Assembly (NCBI GenBank): GCA_026168455.1
Contig: CM047430.1
Location: forward strand, 8,075,507 to 8,139,506
Length of the DNA: 64,000 nt
Origin: Theocolax elegans
Taxonomy: Eukaryota > Arthropoda > Insecta > Hymenoptera > Cerocephalidae
Direction of reading: 5' to 3'
Positions within the stretch are counted from its first letter, which is position 1. Each line of letters begins with the position of its first letter. Positions 21,831 to 33,148 of the stretch are shown one piece after another. The translations under genes were made by a program, and so were the position numbers. The notes under the pieces were generated by a model. That model made no database searches and had not been told where the DNA came from. It saw nothing but the letters and a program-made list of their open reading frames with translations.

Positions 21831-22555
21831 ACAATACAAAACAAAGATAAACACTATTGCTGTTCTTGATCTCCAGTTCTCTTGGCACATTATTTTACCG
21901 CCACAGGGGCCCGTTGACGAACTGGGTGATAGACTCATTTTCCCCCTTAACTGCCCTCAGTATAATCTTGACCCATAGGATTTTAAGAAGCTGCTTCTTA
22001 ATGTTAATCTCTATCTAAATAGAAGAAAATGTATTCATTAATTAAATTTATTTTAAAAGTGTGACTGTTTATTGTTGCTTCAAGTTTTAGTTATTTAGAC
22101 CGATCGATGCAGTATATTCTTTCTACATTTTCCAATTAATTGGAATTACAGTACGTGTTGGACTTGTGATTTCCAAAAGACTTTTGATATTATGCTTGAC
22201 TTACTTTTCTTTTGTTTCGTTGAAATATTTACGAAAGTCAAATTCAGTTCCCGATTGGAACAGTTCCTGTGTCTACTTCCTTAATTGTTATTTTTTTATC
22301 TTTACCATAGCTGTGTGTAGTTCGTACTAATGATGGAAAACTTTGAAGTACTTTTTGTAGGATATTTTTATATTTCCGTGTCTTCTTGTAGTAAATATAT
22401 TTTTCCCTTTGGTATACCTGTGCGAATTCGGACACTTAATAATCTAATAATAATATTCTGCTTTTCTTCCAAACGAGTTTCCTAACATGAAATAATGTAT
22501 TTTGACAACCAGCGTTCTCATAGTGTGATATTCTTGAGTATACACCCTCGATTAT
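21831..22555. other. interval without recognised gene
   Basis: AT-rich, with a few more complex patches at about 21850-21960. The minus-strand ORF at 22244-22435 shows no motif and is probably chance. Confidence 0.5.
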
Positions 22556-23505
22556 CATTAGACATTTGAATTGTCGATTTTTAAGGCTTAATTCAAGTTG
22601 TAATAAATTTACAACTAATTGCGAAAATTGTACGACGTTTCATATGCCAGACCTCATAGGTACTTATATATTATCAAAATGTACAAATATAAATAATTTA
22701 TATCACTAAAATAGAAATAGATTGTATGTAACAAAAACAATATTTACCTAATAATTATCAAACAGTTAACACTGGTACAACATTACTCACAGTCAAGTTG
22801 AGTTAAGTAAATTTTTGAAAAATTGTTGTTATACATAGCGTGAACAGGTCAAAAGGTACAAATTCGCAGAAGTACACATCAACCAGATATAAAGCTTTAC
22901 AACATTCTCATACCTACGTAATTTGCTATGTTCAGAAATGCATGAGCCAAGTGTCAGCATGTATTAGATTAATGAAAATCATGAATATGATTTTGAGAAT
23001 GTATACATTTTAGATATTGAAACATGTTATAAAAATGACTAATTTCTGATATGCTTTACATTAAAAGCACTAAAAGTAATATCAATAAGAAAGAAGACAC
23101 ATTAATGTTAAGTAGATTTTATGACAATGTTTTGTAACCGTTCACTGTATCCTCCAAATTTTGTGAAAATTTATATCCGGTTGACCGTATATACTTCTGT
23201 GAATTTGTATCTTTTCGCCTGCTCACGCTATAACAATACTTATTGAACAATTCACTTGACTCTATTTGACTGTAAGTAATGTTGTACCAGTGTTAAAATT
23301 TGAAAATTATTAGATACATAATGTTTCTGTTATATACAGTATTTTTCTATTTTAGTGATGTAATTTATTTATATTTGTGCATTTTATAATAAATAAGTAT
23401 CTAGAGGTCAGCAAATTCTGGCAGACAAAACGTCGTACGATTTCATATTTAGTTGTTAATTTTTTACAACTTAAATTAACCTTTAAAAATAGTATGATAC
23501 TTTAT
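22556..23505. repeat. foldback/MITE-like palindrome, about 0.95 kb
   Basis: The halves around about 23010 are imperfect reverse complements over most of their length. CGTACGA with TTTACAACT-type ends, CACTGGTACAACATTAC and its inverse, and AAATAATTTATATCACTAAAATAG and its inverse mark the pairing. There is no coding capacity, so it is probably a non-autonomous DNA element. Confidence 0.75.
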
Positions 23506-24121
23506 TAGTCTCCCCGTTGAAAAAGTTCCTATTGATTCAGTATTGATTCTGTGATGAAATCATTATGGAATTAATAAATAATAGCTACTGATATTGATCA
23601 AAATCAATACTGACTCAGTAGTAAGTTCTCACCAAAACGCAAAACTGATTTCTTACTGAATTAGTACAAAATCAATAATAAATCAATGTTGTATCATTAC
23701 GGAATCGATACTGTATCAATATTGAAATTATTCAATTGAAGAAAGGCAATGTGCCCTTAAAAATTCAGAATTCAATCAATTCAGAATCAGTGTCCAATCA
23801 ATACCCTGTTAAAAAAAATTCACGTTGATTGAGTACTGAATTCCCTACAAAATAAAAGAAATAAAATTTTTTAGATAATTGTCTAAAAAAAATTAAGTAG
23901 TAACGGATAAAATTGTCAAAAAAAACATAAAACAAATAAAAAAAAATATTACACATTTTTCTGCTTATGTTAGTTATTCACCCATCCACTTATTAACCGC
24001 GGTCAATGCTGCTTAACTTTCATGATCAATCATTTCTCAGTCTATTCTGAATGCTACATTGACAAACAGTTACAAAGATAATAAAAACAAATGTATTCGT
24101 TTTTGTAAATAATGGTATAGC

Positions 24122-24151
24122 CTGAAGAGGATGACGAAAAGTCATCGAAAC
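24122..24151 (+). ncRNA. hammerhead-ribozyme-like core, left arm
   Basis: CTGAAGA (fits CUGANGA) is followed by one extra G, a perfect 6-bp stem II (GATGAC/GTCATC, loop GAAAA) and GAAAC. This is the conserved core arrangement of hammerhead ribozymes, known from Penelope-like elements. A cleavage triplet and stem I/III pairing were not established. Confidence 0.5.
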
Positions 24152-24846
24152 GTCGCCATCTAATTAAATGTATGGTTTATTCACCAAGATCGAGAAACCT
24201 TAGTTTGAAATAATAAAAACATATTAGTAGACATTTCAAAAAGCCCAGTTAGAATTTATTTTAATGGTATTAATTTCAATGGAATAAACATATTTTTAAA
24301 AATATGGACAATTTCATACAAGTTAAAATTTTAATGTACATATCGGTACCACATTAGAAGAACAATATATATTTAGTAATATATTGCATCTATTTCATAT
24401 TAATTGTAACTAGGCTTTTTGAAACGTCTACAAATATGTTTTCATTATCTTATTGTAACTGTTTATGAATGTAGCAGATAGAAGATAGTAAATCATGCAA
24501 TAGAAAATACTAAAATCAGTACGGAAGTAATAACATCTCTTTAAGATTATAATATTTAACATTTCAAGTATATATATTTCATTAATCCAATTGTTAAATA
24601 TCAAAAAGACCTACTACAAAGGTGTAAAAATTCGCAAGTATGATGTAATTTCGGTTACACTTTAGCAATTTTTATTTAACTTTATAAAAACTTACTGCAA
24701 CAGAAAATACTGAAATCAAAATGGAATCATCAAGTTTTCTGCTGAAAAATTTAGTACATTTGCTCAAAAAGTATACTACACAAAATTTATTTCATAATTG
24801 TTAGCCTTGGCGTATCTTACATCAATAAATAAACAATATAATATTA

Positions 24847-25887
24847 TGTAACAGTTTGGTTGTCGCACGGATGTTTATTTTAATATCGCGGCTGCTCAGC
24901 GGTACGGTTAAACTTACCGTATTTAAATAAACATATTTTTCCCGCGATGCGGCGACGGTTACCTGTCCGCTCTACCAAATCTGTTAAATGTTAGTCTGAA
25001 ACCGAGTTACTGTTTCAGATAACAATCAGGAAAATTCAAATCTGAAATTGACCGCGAAATAGGGATATCGCGTCGAGCACTTGTCAACCAGAAATATACG
25101 AGCTCTTAGGATTATGGAAGGAATCGTACGTGGGTTAAATTCAATTAATCGAACACCGGATTGACTTCTAATAATAATGTGAATTTATTGAAATAAAGGT
25201 AAAGATAAATAACAAATAAAATATCTGATTGTCGCTGAGGTCTACGCTTTTATTACAAGTCGGTAAACGGCCGACTTGTAGAGAAAGGGGAAGAAAATAT
25301 CGCGAACTAAAATAATTATCCAGTCAACGGAACTGGTATAAAGCAACATGATTAAGTGCGAATAAAAACACGATCGCGTGAAGTGGTACCACTTACTTTG
25401 TACGCTGCTGTAGTCGTTGGTAAACAACGACCAGCCGATCGGTTGCTTTCTCTCTCTCTCACTCTCGCTGCGGTGTCGGACGGATTGTCCGCTCGCCCGT
25501 GCACCGGGGTTGTGTGGCTGCAGGCAGATGCACGGTGTAGCACCACTCACTGCAAATGCAGGATCGGCCTGCAGTCGAAGCACACACACACAAAACGCAC
25601 GGTTAATCACAGCACGGCGAAGCTGAACACGGGACGCGGGGGGATCACACCTGTCGCGTAAGAAGGTGGTTATCACTCTATTCAGTGCGCGCGAATCTCC
25701 CCCTTACCTCTCTAATGAGGTGCGTGCGCGAATCTTTCGCGCGCGAAGTCGATCCCGCCCGTGTAGCCACGACGAACCGAGCCGAGCCGAATCTCGCCGG
25801 CTCGAACCGATGCGAACATTATGATACTGTTCGCTCGTGTTGCTCGAATTCGTCAAACGGTGATGTAAACAGTACCTTACCGTTACA
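24847..25887 (-). repeat. solo LTR of gypsy family A
   Basis: The reverse complement of the LTR at 2480-3526 with scattered differences, 1,041 bp, starting TGTAACAG and ending CCGTTACA in plus orientation. It is flanked by ATTA on both sides (24843-24846 and 25888-25891), a 4-bp duplication. There is no internal region, so it arose by LTR-LTR recombination. Confidence 0.93.
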
Positions 25888-25914
25888 ATTAATAATAATA
25901 TTCATTTGTGCATA

Positions 25915-26040
25915 TTAATTTCTCCATATGTATTAAAACGTAAATTTCTATTTTTTATTGGTTTAAAATTATTTTTTGTATTTTTTTCAAACCAATAAAA
26001 TAGAGATATTTACGTTTTAATACATTATGGAGAAATTAAT
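25915..26040. repeat. 126-bp palindrome
   Basis: The ends ATTAATTTCTCCAT and ATGGAGAAATTAAT are reverse complements, and pairing continues inward through TATTAAAACGTAAAT and TTTATTGGTTT. It is a compact hairpin-forming MITE-like unit next to the solo LTR. Confidence 0.75.
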
Positions 26041-26435
26041 ATCGTACAAATGAATGAATATTACTTCCATACTGATTTTAGTATTTTCTATTGCATGATT
26101 TACTATCTTCTATCTGCTACATTCACAAACAATCACAATAAGATAATGAAAACATATTTGTAGACGTTTCAAAAAGCCTAGTTACAATTAATATGAAATA
26201 GCTGCAACATATTACTAAATATATATTGTTCTTCTAATGTGGTACCGATATGTACATTAAAATTTTAACTTGTATGAAATTGTCCATATTTTTAAAAATA
26301 TGTTTATTCCATTGAAATTAATACCATTAAAATAAATTCTAACTGGGCTTTTTGAAATGTCTACTAATATGTTTTTATTATTTCAAACTAAGGTTTCTCT
26401 TGGTGAATAAACCATACATTTAATTAGATGGCGAC

Positions 26436-26465
26436 GTTTCGATGACTTTTCGTCATCCTCTTCAG
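26436..26465 (-). ncRNA. hammerhead-ribozyme-like core, right arm
   Basis: The inverse copy of the core at 24122-24151, with CTGAAGA, the 6-bp stem II and GAAAC all preserved. It belongs to the right arm of the foldback, so the two cores face each other. Confidence 0.5.
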
Positions 26466-27050
26466 GCTATACCATTATTTACAAAAACGAATACATTTGT
26501 TGTTATTATCTTTGTAACTGTTTGTCAATGTAGCATTCAGAATAGACTGAGAAACGATTGATCATGAAAGTTAAGCAGCATTGACCGCGGTTAATAAGTG
26601 GATGGGTGAATAACTAACATAAGCAGAAAAATGTGTAATACTTTTTTTTATTTATTTTAAGTTTTTTTGACAATTTTATTCGTTTTTACTTAATTTTTTT
26701 TAGAGAATTATCTAAACAATTTTATTTTTTTTATTTTGTAGGGAATTCAGTACTGAATCAACGTGAATTTTTTTTAACAGGGTATTGATTGGACACTGAT
26801 TCTGAATTGATTGAATTCTGAATTTTTAAGGACACATTGCCTTTCTTCAATTGAAATAAGTTCAAAATTGATACAGTACCGATTCCGTAATGATACAACA
26901 TTGATTTATTATTGATTTCGTACTAATTCAGTAAGAAATCAGTTTTGCGTTTCGGTGAGAACTTACTACTGAGTCAGTATTGATTTTGATCAATATTAGT
27001 AGCTATTATTTATTAATTGCATAATGATTTCATCACAGAATCAATACTGA

Positions 27051-27503
27051 CTCTAACACAAAATCTCACGTGAGATCTCATGCCAAAATCTCATCCGACT
27101 TTTCACTCGGACCGCTGCTTAAACTTCTCAAATAATAGGAAATCAATTTATGAATATGGTGAGTCACTTATTAAGTGATAACACCCCCAGATAAGTCCAA
27201 AAGTCGAGGTTTGAAAGCGTTTCAGACATATTTCCGATTTTTAGAAATTTGTCACATGAGATCTCACGTGAGAACTCACGTGAGAACTCACGTGAGAAAT
27301 TTTCAACGATCGAAAATATTTCTAAAAAAAAACGCTTTGAAACCTTGAATTTTGAACTCATCTGGGGGGTGTTACCACTCAATAAGTGGCTCACCATATA
27401 CATAAATTGATTTCCTATTATTTGAGAAGTTTAAGCAGCGGTCCGGGTGAAAAGTGGGATGAGATTTTGGCATGAGATCTCACGTGAGATTTTGTAATAG
27501 GGG
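27051..27503. mobile_element. 453-bp palindromic MITE
   Basis: Comparison with the intact left arm of the host foldback shows exactly where this block is inserted. Its ends are inverted (ACAAAATCTCACGTGAG left; its complement right). Arms of about 110 bp match, including CTCATGCCAAAATC and AATAGGAAATCAATTTAT. The centre has a tandem ACTCACGTGAGA array. Confidence 0.85.
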
Positions 27504-27529
27504 AATCAATAGGAACTTTTTCAACGGGG

Positions 27530-28750
27530 CTGTAATTGGATAAGTTGTTCTGCTATTTGTCAGAGCATATTCGGTGGCTGCAATTTGTCAACGTTAATAT
27601 AATATTTACGTTTTATATAATTATTTAAAGAGTACTTTCGCTTATTTCACTGAATTGACTTGCACGTGGTCAAGAGATTGGTTACATAATCTTTATTTTT
27701 TTGTCTCAATAATGGTCAATTATTTTGTTTTCAAACTATATTCCCTTAGGCAAAGGGAATACTATCATCACTACTATCATACTAAAACGAGTCATGGCGG
27801 TGTTATGTATTTCTTTTATTATTGTTTTAATATTCTTTATCGGCATATGTTTGACACATTGTGTAAGAAGACTCGGAAAGACGAGGATATACGAAAACCT
27901 CTTGAGAATCATAGCATTATTCAGGTGGCATCATACAGCTATAGCTTTCGACGTCTTGTTAATTCTCCAATAGTGTGGCTAATTTAGAATCCTCCGAATC
28001 TTCTATGCATTTTCTCAGTTTTTTATCTGGTCTGTATATGCGTAGTATTTGCCTACTATCTTTCATTATAGGAATTCAGAAATAGGTATCAAATATATCA
28101 CTAATTTTTAGCCATTTTGCTACACGACTACAGTTAAGAGACTACTGATAGCTCAATTTTGAAATATAGCTAGACCTGTGATGCAATGCACACATTCTGC
28201 ATTCTACTATAAAGCTGTAATCTAGCAACTCATCGTGGACGACTTATAGGACTAATAGAAGTTCGAGCTATGGCCGAGAATACAAACATTTGTTCATAGC
28301 TATAGAAAATCCATCTTTTGCTTGTCATTTTAGAATTATTACGATTTAAATCTGCTGTTCCTCAAATGTCTTCAAATTACGAATTTTATAACAATTCCTC
28401 ATATATGATGGCAATTTATTTTAATCGGCAAATTGAATACATTTATTTATATATGCTCATTAAATGGAAAATCACATTCTATAATACAAGAAACGTATAC
28501 CACTATCAAACAAGACTTCTTATTTAAATAATTTTCTTGAGTAGATTGATTATATAGAATATCTAATTTACAAAAATATTGGTAATCCTTCATAAAAATT
28601 AATAAAAATATAAAAGAGTAAAAATTAATTCGATATGTAATAATTATTGCATTGAATACAGTCAAATAAAGACGAATACAAAGTAAAAGAAATAAAGAAA
28701 GATTATGAACTATTTATCTGACAAAAATCGCTCGGCTTTTAACATTGCAG
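27530..28750 (+). other. Shab intron (upstream of exon)
   Basis: AT-rich DNA ending in TTTTAACATTGCAG, a normal 3' splice site. The ORFs at 27655-27987 carry no motif. The upstream part of the same intron may extend back through the mobile elements. Confidence 0.7.
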
Positions 28751-29597
28751 GTTATAGCAGTAATATCAATCCTTTTTATTGTGCTGTCCACGATTGCTTT
28801 AACTCTGAATACAATCCCAAGCATGCAAGTATATGATAAGGAAGGTAACATTCAAGATAATCCTCAACTAGCCATGATTGAAGCTGTTTGTATTACTTGG
28901 TTTACGTTGGAATACATATTGCGCTTTAGTGCCTCACCTAATAAATGGAAATTTTTCAAAGGTGGATTAAATGTTATTGATTTGCTAGCCATTATGCCAT
29001 ATTATGTTTCACTTTTTCTCGTTGAAACCAATAAGAATGCAACTGATCAATTTCAAGATGTACGACGAGTAGTACAAATATTCCGAATAATGAGAATATT
29101 GAGGATTTTAAAATTAGCAAGGCACTCAACAGGGCTTCAAAGTTTAGGCTTTACATTAAGAAACTCGTACAAGGAGCTGGGTCTTCTAATGCTTTTTCTT
29201 GCAATGGGTGTTCTAATATTCTCTAGCTTAGCTTACTTCGCAGAAAAAGAAGAGCCTGGAACTAAATTTATAAGTATTCCGGAAACATTTTGGTGGGCCG
29301 GTATTACCATGACCACTGTTGGTTATGGTGATATTTATCCTACTACGGCATTAGGAAAGGTCATTGGTAGCGTGTGTTGTATATGTGGTGTACTGGTAAT
29401 CGCGTTACCCATTCCTATTATTGTCAATAATTTTGCTGAGTTTTATAAGAATCAGATGAGACGTGAAAAGGCTTTGAAAAGGCGTGAGGCATTGGAAAGA
29501 GCCAAAAGAGAGGGCAGTATTATTTCGTTTCATCATATCAACCTCAGAGATGCGTTTGCTAAGAGTATGGATCTGATTGACGTCATTGTCGATACAG
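28751..29597 (+). CDS. Shab: Shab (Kv2) potassium channel, transmembrane-core exon
   Basis: An 847-bp exon of a voltage-gated delayed-rectifier potassium channel subunit of the plasma membrane. It starts in S1 ([19 protein letters not shown]) after a TTGCAG acceptor. It then has S2/S3, the voltage sensor S4 with regular Arg ([19 protein letters not shown]), the S4-S5 linker, S5, the pore helix and selectivity filter TTVGYGD, S6 with the PxP hinge ([11 protein letters not shown]), and the conserved proximal C-terminus ([17 protein letters not shown]). The frame runs to GATACAG followed by GTAAGA, a strong donor, leaving phase 1. The T1 domain and distal C-terminus must be on other exons outside or not recognised. 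Residues diagnostic for Kv2 over Kv1, Kv3 and Kv4 include [14 protein letters not shown]. No lesion is seen. Confidence 0.96.
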
Positions 29598-30465
29598 GTA
29601 AGAGATATTTTATTCATATGTATTTGTACCCTATAGGTATATATAAAATTTTATTCAGTATTACTTATACGTTTTTCAAAATTTTATGTAAATTGCAGAA
29701 AAAAGGTAACTACATATACGGGATTTACTTGCTTAAGGTTAAAAATGGACATAAAATCTAAAAAAATGTCAAAAGTACTATTTTTAAATTTAAATATCTC
29801 CAAAACTTATATTATAATCTCAAAAAATTTACACTAACATCCATTGTGTGCAGGAGAAGTTTCCTTAAATTTATATAAAGGGTTACCCATTTCAATAAAT
29901 AAATACACTTATTTCCTAAATTACACCATTCACGCAAAAAAAGTTTAAACAATAGTTGGCAAGGAAAAGGGGATATCTAGATGTGTTAATAATGTTGACC
30001 TCAAGGTCAGGTCTAAAGAGCATTAAGATAAGAAATATTTTTTAGATGCAAAACCCCATTTTTGACACCGGATTCTGAAAGAACAAAAAATATTACGTCC
30101 AAAATGATTTTAAATTGTTAGAATTACTTTCAACGAGGTGAAATTAATGTTAACCCATTAACGACCAAAAAGGTCGACGTTAGAGTAACTTTTCGTAACA
30201 AAATTTTAGGTGCTCAATGAAGTAGTAACTGGGTCTAAAGTATAATTTTTAATAAAGTACAGTTGTGGTTAAATATTAAATTCGTAAGTGTTTTGATTAC
30301 TTAATTTCCCTTTTACTCTGAAAGGCGCTGGTTCCGAGGTGACCAGCCATCGGGATTCTCTCTGTGACGGGGAGTCAAGGTGAGATATTGCCGGGTGGCT
30401 GAGTAATTATTTTATTTAAAGTGAGCAATATAATTATCAATATCCGTCGGTTCATAATTTTGTAT
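29598..30465 (+). other. Shab intron (downstream of exon)
   Basis: It starts GTAAGAGATATT. It is AT-rich with no recognised exon, and a short GC-rich patch at 30320-30400 lies before the gypsy element B insertion. Confidence 0.6.
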
Positions 30466-31585
30466 TGTAACGGTAAGCGAGTTACCGATCAGGTAAGCAA
30501 CGCGAAAGAGGAGATACAGCGCGGCGCGCGCAGGGAACGCGCGCGAGAATCGTGCGCAGTAGGGTATCGTTAGAGAGTTCGCGCGCGATCGACAACAACA
30601 CGGTGTTGGTGACCGGTGTTTATTTTTACGGGATAAACGAGCGAAAGGACTGTTGTGCGTTGTGTGTGGGTGTGAGAAGCTTCTCCCCACTAACCTCCAC
30701 GTCGACGGGTGCAGCAGCACATCTCACGGACAGTGAGAAAAGGAGGCTCGGCGAAGCCCACCTTCTCGACCGTTGGAGAGAGAGAGAGAGACATATACGA
30801 GGACGAGCTCTCTCTCAATAGCACAGCCTTTTCCCTGCCGAAGCGAGATATTCAGATACGCGGTAAGTGGTGCACCACATTTAGACCCGCGTGTCTATCT
30901 AATTTTCGTGTCCCGATTTACCTGGTACGGTCCAGGTGAGGAAGCGTTCCTCCTTCCCCCCTCTCGTGACAATACCCGCACGGATAGAAAGGTCGGTGGT
31001 TCGCGGGAACCACTTCACGAGAGAAGGCGCGCGTGACGTAGTAAGCTTCTACGTAAAAGCTCTCTACGTCAGTGATTCATACGTCACACGGTGTGACGTA
31101 TGCCATCAGGTTAAGCAGCCGATCATATCCGGATCGGTTGCTCGTAATCGATTGTTAAATAGATTTTAACCAATTCGTTTCGCGCTGACCTCGGGGGTAG
31201 TCATCGGTACGACTCCCCGCAAATTGTTAAAGTTTATTTGTCCATAATTTATTAATATTTAATTGTTAATTTAATAAATTGACTCGGCGAGACAATCTTT
31301 CTCGCCGATTAACAATAATATCGATTGTTGATAGTATTTTACCGGTTAACGTCCTATCCTACGAATACCGCCCTCTCCGGTGTTTATCCTAGTTGGCAAT
31401 TTTGGGCATAGGGCCCAACACACGGTATATAAGTCAAACGGAGTGTTTGACGTTGTTAACGGCAGTGCACGGGAATCAAAGGGATTCCCGGCCGCATCGT
31501 GGGACTGCACACTTAAGGTTGGTAAGTTGGGACAGATTGGGCCTAACCGTGGGCCTTACATATCCCCAGTACCCACCCCGTTACA
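30466..31585 (+). repeat. 5' LTR of element B
   Basis: 1,120 bp. It shares TGTAACGGTAAG and TTACA ends with family A but little else. The GA microsatellite, GC-rich U3/R and the hairpin GGGAATC/GATTCCC near 31475 are visible. The downstream copy has one extra A and two substitutions. Confidence 0.95.
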
Positions 31586-31587
31586 AC

Positions 31588-31597
31588 TGGCGCCCAA
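31588..31597 (+). promoter_or_regulatory. primer binding site (tRNA-Lys type)
   Basis: TGGCGCCCAA lies 2 nt after the 5' LTR. It matches the first ten bases expected for pairing with the 3' end of insect tRNA-Lys; the match weakens after that. Confidence 0.7.
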
Positions 31598-32586
31598 TAC
31601 GTGTGGATTTTGGATACAGGACATCGGAAAAATCAACAAGCACGATATAGTTGTTCAATGGTTAATAACATTGTTAATTAACAATTGGATAACTCGCGAA
31701 CAATAACGAGGTCAGCAGTCGCGTTTCGAAATTCTGAAGTATATTTCGGTACTCTTTCGTTCCCCCTCGAGGCGGGATTTGTTTATTAACAAATAGAATT
31801 GTTATAAACAAATAAAAATTTTTTATAACAAATAAAATTTTTTTTTATTTTTCTCGTCTCGACTACTGAGTAGTAGACACAGGAAATTGGTTCCTGGTCG
31901 AACATAGGTGGCGCCACTAGAAAAAGGTCGCACAAATAGGAAATTTGGTGGGTTTTCGAACGGAATCGATAGACCGACCAACGTTACTTGGAAATTGGGT
32001 AGTTTGGACCAAACCAAGTAACTAGCGCCACCTAGAGGAACGAAAGAACGCGACACAGCGCGACATAACCTGGTGGCAATTAATCGGTCTAAAGAAATTG
32101 TTTGTAAGTGTATGCAAGGTTTAACTGGTTTTTGCTGGCACAAAACAGGAAGCTTATAACCTGGCTCAGACCTTTACAAATTGTATTATAGGTTATATTT
32201 TTGTAAGAGGTCAGGCGCGCGGTAACTTTAATTATTTAATTTATTTATTTATTGATTTATTTATTATTTATTATATAGTACCGTTAAGTTAGCGCAAGGT
32301 AAGAGCCAGGCAGTAGTTTATCGTGAAATTTATTAGCAAATTTGTTAAAAATAATTTAAACTCGGTAGTGCTTCCTGATCAAAGTAAGACAGGACTTACT
32401 TTTGGCATCCGGTTTTGTGCGTTAGCGGTTAGCTTAGGTAGAAGCAAAACCCAGTTACGCGGATTGGACATTTGGCAAGTAACGCCAAAGTTAAATATTC
32501 GACAGCATATAACCTTGCACACACATAGTGCGTCAAGCCAGCGAGGCTACTTACTGTGAAACGTATAAACGACGCTACAACTGAAG
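31598..32586 (+). other. 5' untranslated leader of element B
   Basis: About 1 kb between the primer site and the first ORF, AT-rich with a TTTATTTATT stretch near 32230. It has no coding signature and probably holds packaging and translation signals. Confidence 0.6.
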
Positions 32587-32781
32587 ATGGCCGCTCAGCA
32601 GAAAGACGTCGATAGTCAAATCGACGCATGGATTGAGACGCTCACCCGGGAGCAAATCGAACTACATCTGGACGCCTTGAACCTAAAATCGGCAGGCTCG
32701 GTTCATAGGAAAGCCGAGCGACTCCATCAGTGGCTATTAGGGAATTATTCGGCCCAGGAGTTTAATCAGGAGGAAGACTGA
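32587..32781 (+). CDS. small leader ORF of element B (SAP-like)
   Basis: 64 residues from an ATG at 32587. LTREQIELHLDALNLKSAGS and KAERLHQWL recall a SAP-type helix-extended-helix (leucines spaced around a Gly, then an RL helix), a DNA- or chromatin-binding fold. It is in a different frame from the following ORFs. It may be a separate small protein or the N-terminus of gag split by frameshift. Confidence 0.45.
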   Translation: MAAQQKDVDSQIDAWIETLTREQIELHLDALNLKSAGSVHRKAERLHQWLLGNYSAQEFNQEED

Positions 32782-32830
32782 AGCCACAGCAGTTCGCAGC
32801 CGTCTCCAACGGAGAAATAGGTGGCTGCAG

Positions 32831-33148
32831 ATGCTAGGTGAACATCAAGACGAGGAGTCTGATGAACCTAGCCCAGATCAGGAAGTGTATCTGGTACTGC
32901 GGGAGAACGCTGCGGTTAAAGATAACCTGCACAGGACGGTGCAGGATTTCGATGACGTCGAGCTAGATGAAACGACGTCAGCCGCGACCAACACAGAACC
33001 TCAACCCGAACGAGAGGAAGAATGGCTGTCATTGGTCTCTGAAGAGGGAAACATTTTTAAAATCCCTCGATCGTTCTCCCAGACCTTGGTGCAGCTTATC
33101 AAAAAAGTGAATGACCTCACTGTAAAGGTAGATAAGCTGATGTCCTGA
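32831..33148 (+). CDS. acidic ORF upstream of gag, element B
   Basis: 105 residues, acidic and Gln/Glu-rich, ending with a coiled-coil-like IKKVNDLTVKVDKLMS. Its stop lies in the 8-bp overlap with the open gag frame (from 33141), which is +1 relative to it. It is likely the N-terminal part of gag separated by a frameshift, or a short ORF in its own right. Confidence 0.5.
   Translation: MLGEHQDEESDEPSPDQEVYLVLRENAAVKDNLHRTVQDFDDVELDETTSAATNTEPQPEREEEWLSLVSEEGNIFKIPRSFSQTLVQLIKKVNDLTVKVDKLMS

Larger units (their letters stand above)
23513..27529. mobile_element. large foldback element, nested insertions
   Basis: The termini read CCCCGTTGAAAAAGTTCC on the left and its reverse complement on the right. 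Arms of about 1.0 kb (23513 to about 24530; about 26065 to 27529 minus an insert) match in inverse orientation. The centre received a solo LTR (24847-25887) and the right arm a MITE (27051-27503). Without these the element is about 2.5 kb. Each arm holds a hammerhead-like core. No protein is encoded. A Penelope-like or foldback origin is possible. Confidence 0.8.

Noticed and set aside
25242..25918. ORFs of up to 144 residues around 25.2-25.9 kb and at 2431-3064
   Set aside because: They are the two strands of the family A LTR; the open frames come from GC-rich, low-stop sequence.
27655..27987. ORF of 110 residues with hydrophobic stretches upstream of the Shab exon
   Set aside because: No similarity to the channel's T1 domain or any family; AT-rich codon bias typical of chance ORFs.
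30552..31706. Several plus-strand ORFs of 76-108 residues in the B LTR
   Set aside because: They recur identically in the 3' LTR (38313-39433), overlap one another in several frames and have no protein motif; they are LTR sequence.
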